From an uncultured bacterium (GTDB lineage Bacteria > Verrucomicrobiota > Kiritimatiellia > RFP12 > UBA1067): a stretch of 9,178 nucleotides of DNA. Shown piece by piece: positions 1-7,174 of this stretch. The stretch covers positions 1-9,178 of the forward strand of contig CACYEO010000080.1 of assembly GCA_902773475.1 (NCBI GenBank). Direction: 5' to 3'. Positions within the stretch are counted from its first letter, which is position 1; the number at the start of each line of letters is the position of its first letter. The notes beneath the pieces were generated by a model, which was not told where the DNA came from, ran no database searches, and saw only the letters and a program-made list of their open reading frames with translations. The position numbers and the translations under genes are program-made.

Positions 1-1
1 A

Positions 2-391
2 CTGCCATTTGCCGCAGCGCTCGCTTCCGTTTTGCTTTTCGCGCCGGGCTGCTTCAACATGGAGCATTCGCGCATAGGCGACACGGACGCGGAGCATTTG
101 TACGTCTCCAACTACGGATGGTATCTTTTCGGGTGCATACCCATAGCGTGCGGCAACGCTTCCCCCGATCCGTTCCTGCCTTCCGTCTTCTTCCGCGACG
201 ACGTCACGATGGAAAAGATACAGACGCGGTTCATGCAGTGCGCGGAAGACCTGCACCGCCACGACATGGGCGATCTGGCGTACACCGACGCCGGAACGAT
301 CCTCTTCCAGATACCCGGATCGGAGTTCCCTCTTCCCGTCCCGTATCTGATCACCTACAAGAAAATCATGCTTTCGGGGGTGGTGAAATGA
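2..391 (+). CDS. Small lipoprotein with GWY-x3-IP motif, 5' end cut by window
   Basis: The reading frame is open from the first bases, so the true start lies upstream of the window. The visible N-terminus is a hydrophobic stretch (PFAAALASVLLFAPGC) ending in a plausible lipobox, with Cys17 of the visible part as the lipidated residue; this suggests an envelope lipoprotein. The mature part is about 112 residues. It contains NYGWYLFGCIPI followed by an FFRDDVTMEK segment and has no enzyme motif I can name. The same pattern recurs in the next gene (NSGWYFLNFIPL, then VFGGTVTLEN), so the two look like paralogues from a tandem duplication. The stop codon (389-391) overlaps the ATG of the next gene (388-390) as ATGA, which suggests translational coupling. 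Function unknown. An in-frame TTG at 32 is not a credible start because it would remove half of the signal peptide. Confidence 0.75.
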   Translation: MPFAAALASVLLFAPGCFNMEHSRIGDTDAEHLYVSNYGWYLFGCIPIACGNASPDPFLPSVFFRDDVTMEKIQTRFMQCAEDLHRHDMGDLAYTDAGTILFQIPGSEFPLPVPYLITYKKIMLSGVVK

Positions 392-795
392 TCCGCCGGG
401 CGGCGGCCGCGGCCCTGTTTCTGGCGGCGGGATGCGCGTCCGTCGACATTTGCGACGTCGGCGGGCACACGATGGCGGTCGTGCAGAATTCCGGCTGGTA
501 CTTTCTGAACTTCATCCCGCTCGGATCCGGGGATCCCGACAGCCCCAACAGCGTTTCGTGCGTAGTGTTCGGCGGAACCGTCACGCTCGAAAACAACCTG
601 AAGATGCTGGAGCGCGCGCGCGTCGAGGCCGGGGCGACGGAATGCCTGAACGTGACGAGCTACACGAAAGAAGAGAGCGTCTGCGTGTTTCTTTTCAAAC
701 GCTACTATTTCCACACATCGGCGGAGCTCGTGATTCCGCCGCGCCCCCCGGCCGGAACGGAGGCGGGGGAACCCAGCCCGGAGAAATCCACATGA
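388..795 (+). CDS. Small lipoprotein, paralogue of the preceding gene
   Basis: This encodes 135 residues. The start is the ATG at 388, which gives a short signal peptide (MIRRAAAAALFLAAGC) with a clear lipobox L-A-A-G-Cys16; a longer upstream open frame lacks any signal peptide and overlaps the previous gene. A G-rich ribosome-binding stretch lies just before the ATG. The mature protein has NSGWYFLNFIPL at residues 34-45, then VFGGTVTLEN and a probable helix, matching the order of motifs in the upstream gene, although overall identity is low. The tail is rich in Pro, Gly and Glu. The gene overlaps its neighbours by ATGA at both ends (388-391 and 792-795), so its translation is probably coupled to both the first lipoprotein and hisC. 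I do not recognise a named family; function unknown. A role in the cell envelope is an inference from the lipobox alone. Confidence 0.82.
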   Translation: MIRRAAAAALFLAAGCASVDICDVGGHTMAVVQNSGWYFLNFIPLGSGDPDSPNSVSCVVFGGTVTLENNLKMLERARVEAGATECLNVTSYTKEESVCVFLFKRYYFHTSAELVIPPRPPAGTEAGEPSPEKST

Positions 796-1859
796 AGATC
801 GCCGGAAACATCGCCGCGCTTTCGCCGTACGTGCCGGGCGAGCAGCCCAAGGACGCCGGCGCGGTGAAACTGAACACGAACGAAAACGCCTATCCGCCGT
901 CGCCGAAGGTGGCGGCGGCGCTGCGCGCGTTCGACGCCTCCGCCCTGCGCCGCTACCCCGATCCGGAATTCCGCGCGCTCCGCGCCAGAATAGCGGAAAT
1001 CCACGGCGCGCGCCCCGAATGCGTCTTCGTGGGGAACGGTTCGGACGAGATACTGTCGCTCGCGATGCGCGTTTTCGTGGAGGACGGCGGCGCGGCCGCC
1101 TCGTTCTCGCCGACATATTCGCTGTACCGGACGCTTGCGGCGATACGCGGCGCGAAATACGCGGAAGTCCCGCTGCCGGAGGATTTCGGGTGGACGGACC
1201 CCGGCGACGCCGGCGGCGCGGATCTTTTTCTCCTGACGAATCCCAACGCCCCGACTTCGGTGCTCTATCCGCGCGCCGCGGTGGAGCGTTTCTGCGCGTC
1301 CTTCCCCGGGACCGTTCTGATAGACGAGGCGTACGCCGATTTCTCCGGCGCCACGTGCGCCGACATCGCCGCCGCGCCGGGGAACCGCAACACGATAGTG
1401 ATGCGCACGTTTTCGAAAAGCTTTTCGCTCGCCGGGCTGCGCGTGGGATACTGCATCGGCCCGGAGGACGGCATCGAAGCCCTGTACAAGGCCAAGGACT
1501 CGTACAACGTGGACGCGCTCGCGCAGACGCTCGCGCTCGCCGCGCTCGACGATCTGCCGTGGATGCGCGCGAACGCGCGGCGCACGGCCGCGGTGCGCGA
1601 CATGATGGCTGGCGAACTGCGGCGGCGCGGCTGGGACGTGCCGGATTCCGCCGCCAATTTCATTTTCGCGCGTCCCGCGCACCGCCCCGCCGCCGAAGTC
1701 TTCGCCGCCCTCCGCGAACGCGGAATCTACGTGCGCCATTTCCCCGGGCCGCGCACCGGAGACAGGCTGCGCATCACCGCCGGAACGCCGGACGAGGCGG
1801 CGGCGCTGCTCGCCGCCCTCGCCGGAACGGACGTTCCGCCCGGCGGCCCCTCCGTTTGA
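792..1859 (+). CDS. hisC: Histidinol-phosphate aminotransferase-type PLP enzyme (HisC family)
   Basis: This 355-residue cytoplasmic protein has the usual HisC length. It is a fold-type I, class II aminotransferase: LNTNENAYPPSP near residues 27-38, RYPDP at 54-58, GNGSDE at 81-86, NPNAPT at 150-155, DEAYADF at 178-184, and TFSKSFSLAGLRVGY with the PLP-binding Lys at 209. The conserved Arg of LRITAGT is near 327. HisC converts imidazole-acetol phosphate and glutamate to histidinol phosphate and 2-oxoglutarate; several family members also transaminate aromatic amino acids. The start ATG has GGAGA (780-784) seven bases upstream and overlaps the lipoprotein stop. The gene is followed 25 bases later by paaK and an ACT-domain gene, not by other his genes, so an aromatic aminotransferase role is a real alternative. 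Family assignment is firm; substrate is not. Confidence 0.9.
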   Translation: MKIAGNIAALSPYVPGEQPKDAGAVKLNTNENAYPPSPKVAAALRAFDASALRRYPDPEFRALRARIAEIHGARPECVFVGNGSDEILSLAMRVFVEDGGAAASFSPTYSLYRTLAAIRGAKYAEVPLPEDFGWTDPGDAGGADLFLLTNPNAPTSVLYPRAAVERFCASFPGTVLIDEAYADFSGATCADIAAAPGNRNTIVMRTFSKSFSLAGLRVGYCIGPEDGIEALYKAKDSYNVDALAQTLALAALDDLPWMRANARRTAAVRDMMAGELRRRGWDVPDSAANFIFARPAHRPAAEVFAALRERGIYVRHFPGPRTGDRLRITAGTPDEAAALLAALAGTDVPPGGPSV

Positions 1860-1884
1860 CAAACGCCTGAAAAAAAGGAAGAAA

Positions 1885-3237
1885 ATGCTGCATCAGTACT
1901 ATCCATCGCTCCCGCACGACGTGAACTGCCCGTACCATCCGGTGTCCGCGGTCGATTTCATGCCGCGCGAGCGCCTCCGCGCGCTTCAGCTGCACAGGCT
2001 GCAGGCGACAGTGGCGTACGAGTACGAACGCGTGCCGCTGTTCCGCAAAAGATGCGAAGAGCGCGGAGTGCGCCCCGAGCACATCAAGACGCTCGAGGAC
2101 ATAAAACTCCTCCCGTTCATGAAGAAGACCGACCTGCGCGACGAGTATCCGCTGGGGCTGCGCGCGGCGCCGAATTCCGAAATCGCGCGCTACCACTGCT
2201 CGAGCGGAACGACAGGCAAGCCCATCTGCATAGCGAACACGATGGACGACATCCTCGTGTGGCAGAACGGCGTGATGCGCTGCCTGGCGATGTACGGAAT
2301 CCGCGCCGAGGACACGCTCCAGGTGTCGTACGGATACGGGCTGTTCACCGGCGGCCTGGGCGCGCACTACGGCGGCGAGGGGCTGGGATGCACAGTCCTG
2401 CCGACTTCCGCCGGAAACACCGACCGCCAGCTGATGCTCATGCGCGACCTGGACGTGACCGCCATCGCGTGCACGCCGTCGTACTTCCTGCGCCTCATGG
2501 ACGAAGCGCAGAAGAAAGGCATCGATTTCCGCCGCGACACCAAACTGCGCCACGGCGTGTTCGGCGCGGAGCCCTGGACGAAGGCCATGCGCGACAAGAT
2601 AGAGCAGGTCGCGGGGATTGTCGCGCACGACATCTACGGACTCACCGAAATCTCCGGGCCGGGCGTCGCGGGCGACTGCTCGTTCCGCACCGGGCTCCAC
2701 ATCTGGGAAGACCACTTCTATCCCGAGATAATCGACCCCGAAACGCTCGAGCCGCTCCCGGACGGCGAAACCGGCGAACTCGTGTTCACCACGATCGACC
2801 GCCGCGGCATGCCGATGATCCGCTACCGCACGCGCGACCTTACGCGCCTCCACGCGGAACCGTGCCCGTGCGGACGCACCATGCGCGTGATGGACCGCAT
2901 CTCCGCGCGCTCCGACGACATGCTCATCGTCCACGGCGTGAACCTGTTCCCGTCGCAGGTGGAGACCGGACTGCTCTCGGTGCCGGAGGTCCTCCCCCAC
3001 TACCAGATAGTGCTCACCCCCACCGAAACGATGGATCTGCTCGAAATCAAGGTGGAAGTCACGCCGGAAAGCTTCTCCGACAACGTGGCGCACCTCGAAA
3101 ACCTGCGCAAGCGCGTCTTCGCGGCCGTGAAGTCCATAATCGGGCTGTCGCCGAAGATCACGCTTGTGGAGCCGAACACGCTTCCGCGCTCGGAAGGCAA
3201 GATCAAACGCGTAGTCGACAACCGCCCCAAGGCGTGA
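1885..3237 (+). CDS. paaK: Phenylacetate-CoA ligase family protein (PaaK type)
   Basis: This 450-residue adenylate-forming enzyme matches the PaaK family (about 430-440 residues) with a slightly longer N-terminus. Visible motifs are the phosphate-binding SSGTTGKP at 106-113, YGYGLFTGGLG at 149-159, IYGLTEISGPG at 250-260, RYRTRDLT at 313-320, PCPCGRT at 326-332, SDDMLIVHGVNLFP at 343-356, and a C-terminal RSEGKIKRV at 435-443 carrying the expected catalytic lysine. The family activates phenylacetate or related aryl acids to aryl-CoA with ATP and CoA. The ATG at 1885 follows AAGGAAG (1875-1881). An ACT-domain gene starts 17 bases downstream, a pairing known in anaerobic bacteria and methanogens, where it accompanies indolepyruvate ferredoxin oxidoreductase. 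No phenylacetate-catabolism gene such as paaABCDE is nearby, so a role in aryl-acid salvage or disposal fits better than aerobic degradation. The exact acid is not determined. Confidence 0.9.
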   Translation: MLHQYYPSLPHDVNCPYHPVSAVDFMPRERLRALQLHRLQATVAYEYERVPLFRKRCEERGVRPEHIKTLEDIKLLPFMKKTDLRDEYPLGLRAAPNSEIARYHCSSGTTGKPICIANTMDDILVWQNGVMRCLAMYGIRAEDTLQVSYGYGLFTGGLGAHYGGEGLGCTVLPTSAGNTDRQLMLMRDLDVTAIACTPSYFLRLMDEAQKKGIDFRRDTKLRHGVFGAEPWTKAMRDKIEQVAGIVAHDIYGLTEISGPGVAGDCSFRTGLHIWEDHFYPEIIDPETLEPLPDGETGELVFTTIDRRGMPMIRYRTRDLTRLHAEPCPCGRTMRVMDRISARSDDMLIVHGVNLFPSQVETGLLSVPEVLPHYQIVLTPTETMDLLEIKVEVTPESFSDNVAHLENLRKRVFAAVKSIIGLSPKITLVEPNTLPRSEGKIKRVVDNRPKA

Positions 3238-3254
3238 AAACGGAGGAGACCGCA

Positions 3255-3683
3255 ATGACGATCAAGCAGCTCTCGATATTCATCGAAAACAAGCCCGGGC
3301 GTCTCGCCAAGGTCTGCCGGATGCTCTCCGGCGCCGGCGTGAACACCACAACGCTTTCGCTCGCCGACACGCGCGAGTTCGGCATCGTGCGCCTCATGGC
3401 CAGGGAATGGGAACGCGCGCTCGAAACGCTCAAGGCCGACGGAATCGCCGTGACAGCGAGCGACGTGGCGGCCGTGGAGGTTCCGGACCGCCCCGGCGGC
3501 ATGGCGCACGTTCTGGACGTCCTCGACGCCGCAGGCGCGAACATCGAATACAACTACGCGTTCTCGCTGATGCCGCAGGGCAAGGCCGTGCTCGTGTTCC
3601 GCTTCACGGACACGGAGAAAGCCGTCGCCGCGCTCGAGGCCGCAGGCGTGAAAACGCTCGGCCCGCGGGAACTTTTCGGCTGA
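3255..3683 (+). CDS. Tandem ACT-domain regulatory protein (COG4747-like)
   Basis: This encodes 142 residues, almost entirely two ACT domains. The first, about residues 1-68, opens with KQLSIFIENKPGRLAKV and continues through GAGVNTTTLSLADT. The second, about 70-140, opens with VAAVEVPDRPGGMAHV and continues with AAGANIEYNYAF. ENKPGRL and DRPGGM are the loop positions that bind amino acids in ACT domains. No catalytic domain is attached, so it is probably a free-standing amino-acid sensor or a partner of the neighbouring ligase. The ATG at 3255 has a strong GGAGGAGA at 3242-3249, and the gene starts 17 bases after paaK stops. A paaK/ACT pair is a known arrangement in anaerobes. The ligand is unknown; an aromatic amino acid is an inference from the context. 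Confidence 0.88.
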   Translation: MTIKQLSIFIENKPGRLAKVCRMLSGAGVNTTTLSLADTREFGIVRLMAREWERALETLKADGIAVTASDVAAVEVPDRPGGMAHVLDVLDAAGANIEYNYAFSLMPQGKAVLVFRFTDTEKAVAALEAAGVKTLGPRELFG

Positions 3684-3733
3684 CACGCGCCCGCACGGCG
3701 CGGGACGGAAAAAACAGGACAGGTAAAACAGAT

Positions 3734-5107
3734 ATGTTCACCAGTACAAGATCGAATGTCGACGTCTCCTCCGCAGAGGCGATCCTGAAGGGACTCGCCC
3801 CGGACGGAGGGCTTTTCGTCCCGCGCGGCGTGCCGCCGCGCCTTGGCGCGCAGCCGGACCTCGAGTCCGCCGAGTCCGCCGTGCTCGAGGCGTTCTTCCC
3901 AGACATCCCCGCGGACGTCCGGCGGGCCGCCGTGGCGCGTCTTCTGTCGCGCTTCCCGTCCGACCCCGTGCCGCTCGTGGAATCCGCGTCCTGCACGTTC
4001 CTGGAGCTGTTCCGCGGCCCGACGGGCGCGTTCAAGGACGTGGCTCTGTCGATGCTTCCGGTGCTGATGGCGCACGCGGCGTCCGCCGCCGGCCGCGAGC
4101 GCGTTCTCGTGCTCGCCGCGACGAGCGGCGACACCGGATCGGCCGCCATGGCCGGTTTCGCGGACTGCCCCGGCGCGGCCGTGGCGGTGTTTTTCCCGGA
4201 GACGGGGACTTCGCGCATCCAGCGTCTCCAGATGACCACGCCCTCCGCCCCGAACGTGGCGGCGTTTGCGATCAAGGGCAACTTCGACGACGCCCAGGCC
4301 GCGGTCAAGCGCATCTTCTCTTCCGCCGCGATCCGCCGCGAGGGGGAATCCGCAGGGACCACTCTTTCATCGGCCAACTCGATAAACATCGGGCGTCTCG
4401 TTCCGCAGATAGCGTATTGGCTGCTCGCCGCATCGCGCATCGGAAAGCCGTTCGACGCCGCCGTGCCGTCCGGCAATTTCGGCAACATACTCGCGGCGTA
4501 CTACGCCAAGGCGATGGGTGCGCCGATAGGCAGGCTCGTCTGCGCGTCGAACGAAAACCGCGTGCTCGAGCGCTTCGTGTCGACGGGCGTCTACGACCCG
4601 CGCCCGGGGCTTGTCGTGACAAATTCGCCGTCGATGGACATCCGCCGTTCGTCCAACGTGGAGCGGCTTCTCTGGATGCTCGAAGGCCGCGACCCCAGCG
4701 CGGTGAACGCGCTGCTGCGCGATCTTGCGGACGACGGGACGTATTCGCTTTCGCGCGACGCGTTCCGCAAAATGCGCGAAACGTTCATCGGCGGCTACGC
4801 CACGCAGGACGAGACGCTCGCCGAAATGCGCAGGATAAGGACGGAGTCCGGCTACACGGCCGATCCGCACACCGCCGTGGCCTGCGCCGTGGCGCGCAAG
4901 CTCGGCTTCCCGGAATCGGGCCGGCCGCTCGTCGTGGCGGCCACGGCCACGCCGTACAAGTTCCCCGAGACGTGCGCCAAGGCGTTCGGCTGCGACGTGC
5001 TGGACGATCCCCCCCCGCAGATCGCGGCGCTGGAAACGCTTCCGCAGGTGCAGAATTCCGTGATCCCGGTGCCGGAAATACCCGATGCCGTCCGCTCGCT
5101 CTTCTGA
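3734..5107 (+). CDS. thrC: Threonine synthase
   Basis: This 457-residue fold-type II PLP enzyme converts O-phosphohomoserine to threonine in the cytoplasm. Length and motifs fit the longer bacterial ThrC class: N-terminal TSTRSNVDVSSAEAILKGLAPDGGLFVP, GPTGAFKDVAL at 95-105 with the PLP Lys at 101, ATSGDTGSAA at 129-138 (phosphate binding), SANSINIGRLVPQ at 213-225, PSGNFGN at 245-251, and DPHTAVACAV at 377-386. The start is the ATG at 3734, preceded by AGGACAGG around 3716-3723. It gives the standard ThrC N-terminus, whereas the frame further upstream is a shadow of the ACT gene. A 50-base gap separates it from the ACT gene, and its last 23 bases overlap murJ. Nothing in the sequence looks broken. 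Confidence 0.95.
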   Translation: MFTSTRSNVDVSSAEAILKGLAPDGGLFVPRGVPPRLGAQPDLESAESAVLEAFFPDIPADVRRAAVARLLSRFPSDPVPLVESASCTFLELFRGPTGAFKDVALSMLPVLMAHAASAAGRERVLVLAATSGDTGSAAMAGFADCPGAAVAVFFPETGTSRIQRLQMTTPSAPNVAAFAIKGNFDDAQAAVKRIFSSAAIRREGESAGTTLSSANSINIGRLVPQIAYWLLAASRIGKPFDAAVPSGNFGNILAAYYAKAMGAPIGRLVCASNENRVLERFVSTGVYDPRPGLVVTNSPSMDIRRSSNVERLLWMLEGRDPSAVNALLRDLADDGTYSLSRDAFRKMRETFIGGYATQDETLAEMRRIRTESGYTADPHTAVACAVARKLGFPESGRPLVVAATATPYKFPETCAKAFGCDVLDDPPPQIAALETLPQVQNSVIPVPEIPDAVRSLF

Positions 5108-6767
5108 CGCCCCCGCACCGGCGAAGGGCGGCGCGGGCATCCTGAAGTCCGCCGCCGTCGTCGGCGCGATGACGATGCTCTCGCGCGTGCTGGGCCTCGC
5201 GCGGGAGCAGCTGATGGCGCATTTCTTCGGCATAAGCGCGCTGAAGTCCGCGTTCGACGTGGCCTTCACCGTGCCGAACCTCTTCCGGCGGCTGTTCGGC
5301 GAGGGCGCGCTTTCGTCCGCTTTCATCCCCGTGTTCGGCGAGACGGCGCGCAGGAAATCCGCGGCCGAGGCGTTCGCCTTCGGCGCGCGCGTCCTGACCC
5401 TGCTTTTCTGCGCGCTCGGCCTGATAGTCGCAGTCGCGGTGGCCGCCGCGTTCGCGCTCGAGCGCGTCGCGCCGGAAGGCTCCGCGTGGCCCGCGACGCT
5501 GCCGCTTGCGCGCATAATGCTGCCTTACGCCCTTTTGATATGCCTGGCCGCGATTCTTTCGGGGATGCTGAATTCGTTCGGGCGCTTCGCGGTGTCTTCT
5601 TTCACCCCGCTGATCCTGAACATGGTCTGGATCGGCGCGATATTCGCCGCCGCGCGTTTCTGCGGCGGCGACTCGCCAGAGGCGGAAATGCGCAGGCTCG
5701 AAGTCGTCGCGTGGTCTGTCGTGGCGGCCGGGTTTCTGCAGTTCGCGTTCCAGCTTCCCGCTCTTTTCAGGCTCGGCTTCAGGTTCGCATTGCGGCTGAA
5801 GGGGATTTTCGCGGACGAGAAGATCCGCCGCGTCCTGCGGCTGATGGCGCCCGCCGCGCTCGGCATGGGGCTGGTGCAGGTGAACGTGTGCGTGGACAAG
5901 GTGCTCGCGCTCTGGGCGGCGGACTACGCCCCGGCCGCGCTTGAATACGCGGAGCGCATAATCTACCTGCCCCTCGGCGTTTTCGCGACGGCGTTCACGA
6001 CCGTCCTCCTGCCGGCGTTCACGTCCATGGCGGCGGCGGACGAAAAGGCGGAAATCGGCGAGGAGGCCGAACGCGCGTTCCGCAATCTTTTCTTCGTGAT
6101 GATCCCCGGGACGTTCATCGTCCTGCTGCTCGCGGAGCCGCTGGTACACCTGCTCTATTCGTTCAAAGGGGGAGCCTTCGCGCGCGATCCGGACGCGTCC
6201 CTTCTCGCCGGGCGCGCGCTTGCGTGCTATGCGCCCGGGCTGGCCGTGTTCTGCGCGCAGAAAGTGCTTGCGCCGGTCTACTATGCGTTCCAGGACGTGA
6301 AGACGCCGCTGAAGATTTCGATGGGGTGCCTCGTCCTGAACGTGGTCCTCAACGTCGTTTCCGTGATCCTTCTGCCGGACGGATGGAAGCACACCGGAAT
6401 AGCCGGATCCACCGTGGTCTGTTCGGCCGTCAACGGATTTTTCCTTTTTGCGCTTTTGAAACGGCACGGCGTGCGGGTGCGCGTGAAAGGCGTGGCGCCA
6501 GCCGCGCTACGATTCGCCGCGGCGGCCGCGCCGGCGGCCTTCGCCGCGCGCTGGGCGTGGCTGTCGCTTCCCCGGCTTTCCGGATTCGTGCGGATCGCAC
6601 CGGACGGGCTGCCGGAATCGAAAGGCGCGGAGGCCGCGGCCGCGGCCTGCGCGTTCGTCGCGGCGGCGGTGGTGTACTTCGCGCTCGTCGCGGTCTTTTC
6701 GCGCAAAGACGCGGCGGCCGCGTTCTCGGCCATCCGCCGGCGCCGCCGTCCGCGCGCCGGGCGGTAG
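5085..6767 (+). CDS. murJ: Lipid II flippase MurJ (MviN)
   Basis: This 560-residue multi-pass inner-membrane protein of the MOP superfamily flips lipid II across the membrane for peptidoglycan synthesis. The hallmark N-terminal region is clear: KSAAVVGAMTMLSRVLGLAR at 21-40 and PNLFRRLFGEGALSSAFIPVF at 64-84. Arg34, Arg40, Arg68 and Glu73 align with E. coli Arg18, Arg24, Arg52 and Glu57. Many hydrophobic segments follow, consistent with about 14 transmembrane helices, and the protein ends in a very basic tail (RRRRRPRAGR). By hand alignment the position of E. coli Asp39 is Ser55, with an Asp at 58 instead. The ATG at 5085 lies inside thrC with GGAA at 5074-5077; the next in-frame ATG (5169) would delete the first helix, so the overlapping start is preferred. 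It is probably the last gene of the operon. Confidence 0.94.
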   Translation: MPSARSSDAPAPAKGGAGILKSAAVVGAMTMLSRVLGLAREQLMAHFFGISALKSAFDVAFTVPNLFRRLFGEGALSSAFIPVFGETARRKSAAEAFAFGARVLTLLFCALGLIVAVAVAAAFALERVAPEGSAWPATLPLARIMLPYALLICLAAILSGMLNSFGRFAVSSFTPLILNMVWIGAIFAAARFCGGDSPEAEMRRLEVVAWSVVAAGFLQFAFQLPALFRLGFRFALRLKGIFADEKIRRVLRLMAPAALGMGLVQVNVCVDKVLALWAADYAPAALEYAERIIYLPLGVFATAFTTVLLPAFTSMAAADEKAEIGEEAERAFRNLFFVMIPGTFIVLLLAEPLVHLLYSFKGGAFARDPDASLLAGRALACYAPGLAVFCAQKVLAPVYYAFQDVKTPLKISMGCLVLNVVLNVVSVILLPDGWKHTGIAGSTVVCSAVNGFFLFALLKRHGVRVRVKGVAPAALRFAAAAAPAAFAARWAWLSLPRLSGFVRIAPDGLPESKGAEAAAAACAFVAAAVVYFALVAVFSRKDAAAAFSAIRRRRRPRAGR

Positions 6768-6773
6768 TTGCGC

Positions 6774-6804
6774 GCGGCGCGCTTGCAGGGCGGCGGCGCG
6801 CCGC
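6774..6804 (+). terminator. GC-rich hairpin just after murJ, possible terminator
   Basis: GCGGCGCGC (6774-6782) pairs perfectly with GCGCGCCGC (6796-6804), a 9-bp all-GC stem with a 13-base loop, starting seven bases after the murJ stop. Only a short TTTT (6811-6814) follows, after ATGGGG, so it is not a classical intrinsic terminator. It could be a weak terminator or a 3'-end stabiliser. Chance GC-rich pairing is also possible in DNA of this composition. Confidence 0.4.
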
Positions 6805-6835
6805 ATGGGGTTTTCACCGTCATTGCCAATTCAAA

Positions 6836-6866
6836 CCCGTTCCCCATTCCCCGTTCCCCGTTCCCC
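6836..6866 (-). repeat. 7-base tandem repeat; G-quadruplex pattern on the minus strand
   Basis: Four consecutive 7-base units (gttcccc, attcccc, gttcccc, gttcccc) occupy 6839-6866, preceded by CCC at 6836-6838. Read on the minus strand this is four GGGG tracts and one GGG tract separated by three-base loops (AAC or AAT). That satisfies the usual G3+N1-7 pattern for an intramolecular G-quadruplex. The pattern is seen directly; folding in the cell is inference. Confidence 0.75.
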
Positions 6867-6876
6867 AATTGGAAAC

Positions 6877-6921
6877 TGGCAACATTGGTATTGGCAACAT
6901 TTCCACACTGGCAACATTTCC
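6877..6921 (+). repeat. Three copies of TGGCAACATT
   Basis: The 10-mer tggcaacatt occurs at 6877-6886, 6892-6901 and 6909-6918, spaced 15 and 17 bases apart. The last two copies extend to tggcaacatttcc (13 bases identical). The spacing is irregular, so this is a short interspersed cluster and not a strict tandem array. Confidence 0.8.
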
Positions 6922-6924
6922 AAC

Positions 6925-6956
6925 TCAAACACTCAAACACCCAAACACTCAAACCC
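6925..6956 (+). repeat. 8-base tandem repeat (tcaaacac) x4
   Basis: Four consecutive 8-base units are present: tcaaacac, tcaaacac, ccaaacac and tcaaaccc. A second pair of 8-base units, ctcatccc twice at 6963-6978, follows after six bases. The units are non-coding, nearly G-free on the plus strand, and unrelated in sequence to the 7-base repeat upstream. Confidence 0.8.
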
Positions 6957-7013
6957 TTCTTTCTCATCCCCTCATCCCCCTCTAAACTCCCAGTTTCAAG
7001 CTCTCCCGTTTTT

Positions 7014-7044
7014 TTGTCAGATTTCCACACCATCGTCGTATATT
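7014..7044 (+). promoter_or_regulatory. Possible sigma-70-type promoter upstream of the Sel1 gene
   Basis: TTGTCA (7014-7019) matches the -35 consensus at five of six bases, and TATATT (7039-7044) matches the -10 consensus at five of six. The 19-base spacing is longer than the ideal 17. It sits in the first AT-rich stretch after murJ and would start transcription near 7050, giving a leader of nearly 400 bases before the Sel1 ATG. An alternative is an extended -10 TGGTATGCT at 7137-7145, which lacks a good -35. Confidence 0.4.
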
Positions 7045-7083
7045 TATCTGCCATAAGGCGGATTCCGGCTGAGAGAGCCCGGA

Positions 7084-7130
7084 CAGACCTGTGAACGGAA
7101 ATTTTCGCGAGATTTCCGTTTCCAGGTCTG
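7084..7130 (+). other. Strong 47-base hairpin
   Basis: CAGACCTG (7084-7091) pairs with CAGGTCTG (7123-7130). After one mismatch (7092/7122) the stem continues from 7093-7104 with 7110-7121, including two G-T pairs, and closes on a 5-base loop TCGCG (7105-7109). Of 21 positions per arm, 20 are paired. No T-run follows on either side, so it is not an intrinsic terminator. Confidence 0.8.
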
Positions 7131-7174
7131 AATTTATGGTATGCTATTCGCGTTCCGGCGGAAGAAGGGCACCC

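Noticed and set aside
705..6467. Many long minus-strand and alternative-frame open frames in the operon
   Set aside because: They are expected in high-GC DNA, encode Arg/Ala/Gly-rich products without motifs, and overlap well-recognised genes.
6836..6980. CRISPR array
   Set aside because: The units are only 7-10 bases, have no spacers of constant length, and no cas gene is nearby.
6984..7015. Terminator: AAACT-CCC-AGTTT followed by seven T residues
   Set aside because: The stem is only 5 bp and AT-rich, and 12 bases separate it from the T-run, so it would not work as an intrinsic terminator.
7060..7125. Resemblance to a TPP (Thi-box) riboswitch: GGCTGAGAG followed by a GAAC
   Set aside because: The conserved GCG-x-AGGGA segment and the P4/P5 arrangement are missing; here GAAC is inside a continuous helix. 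No thiamine gene follows.
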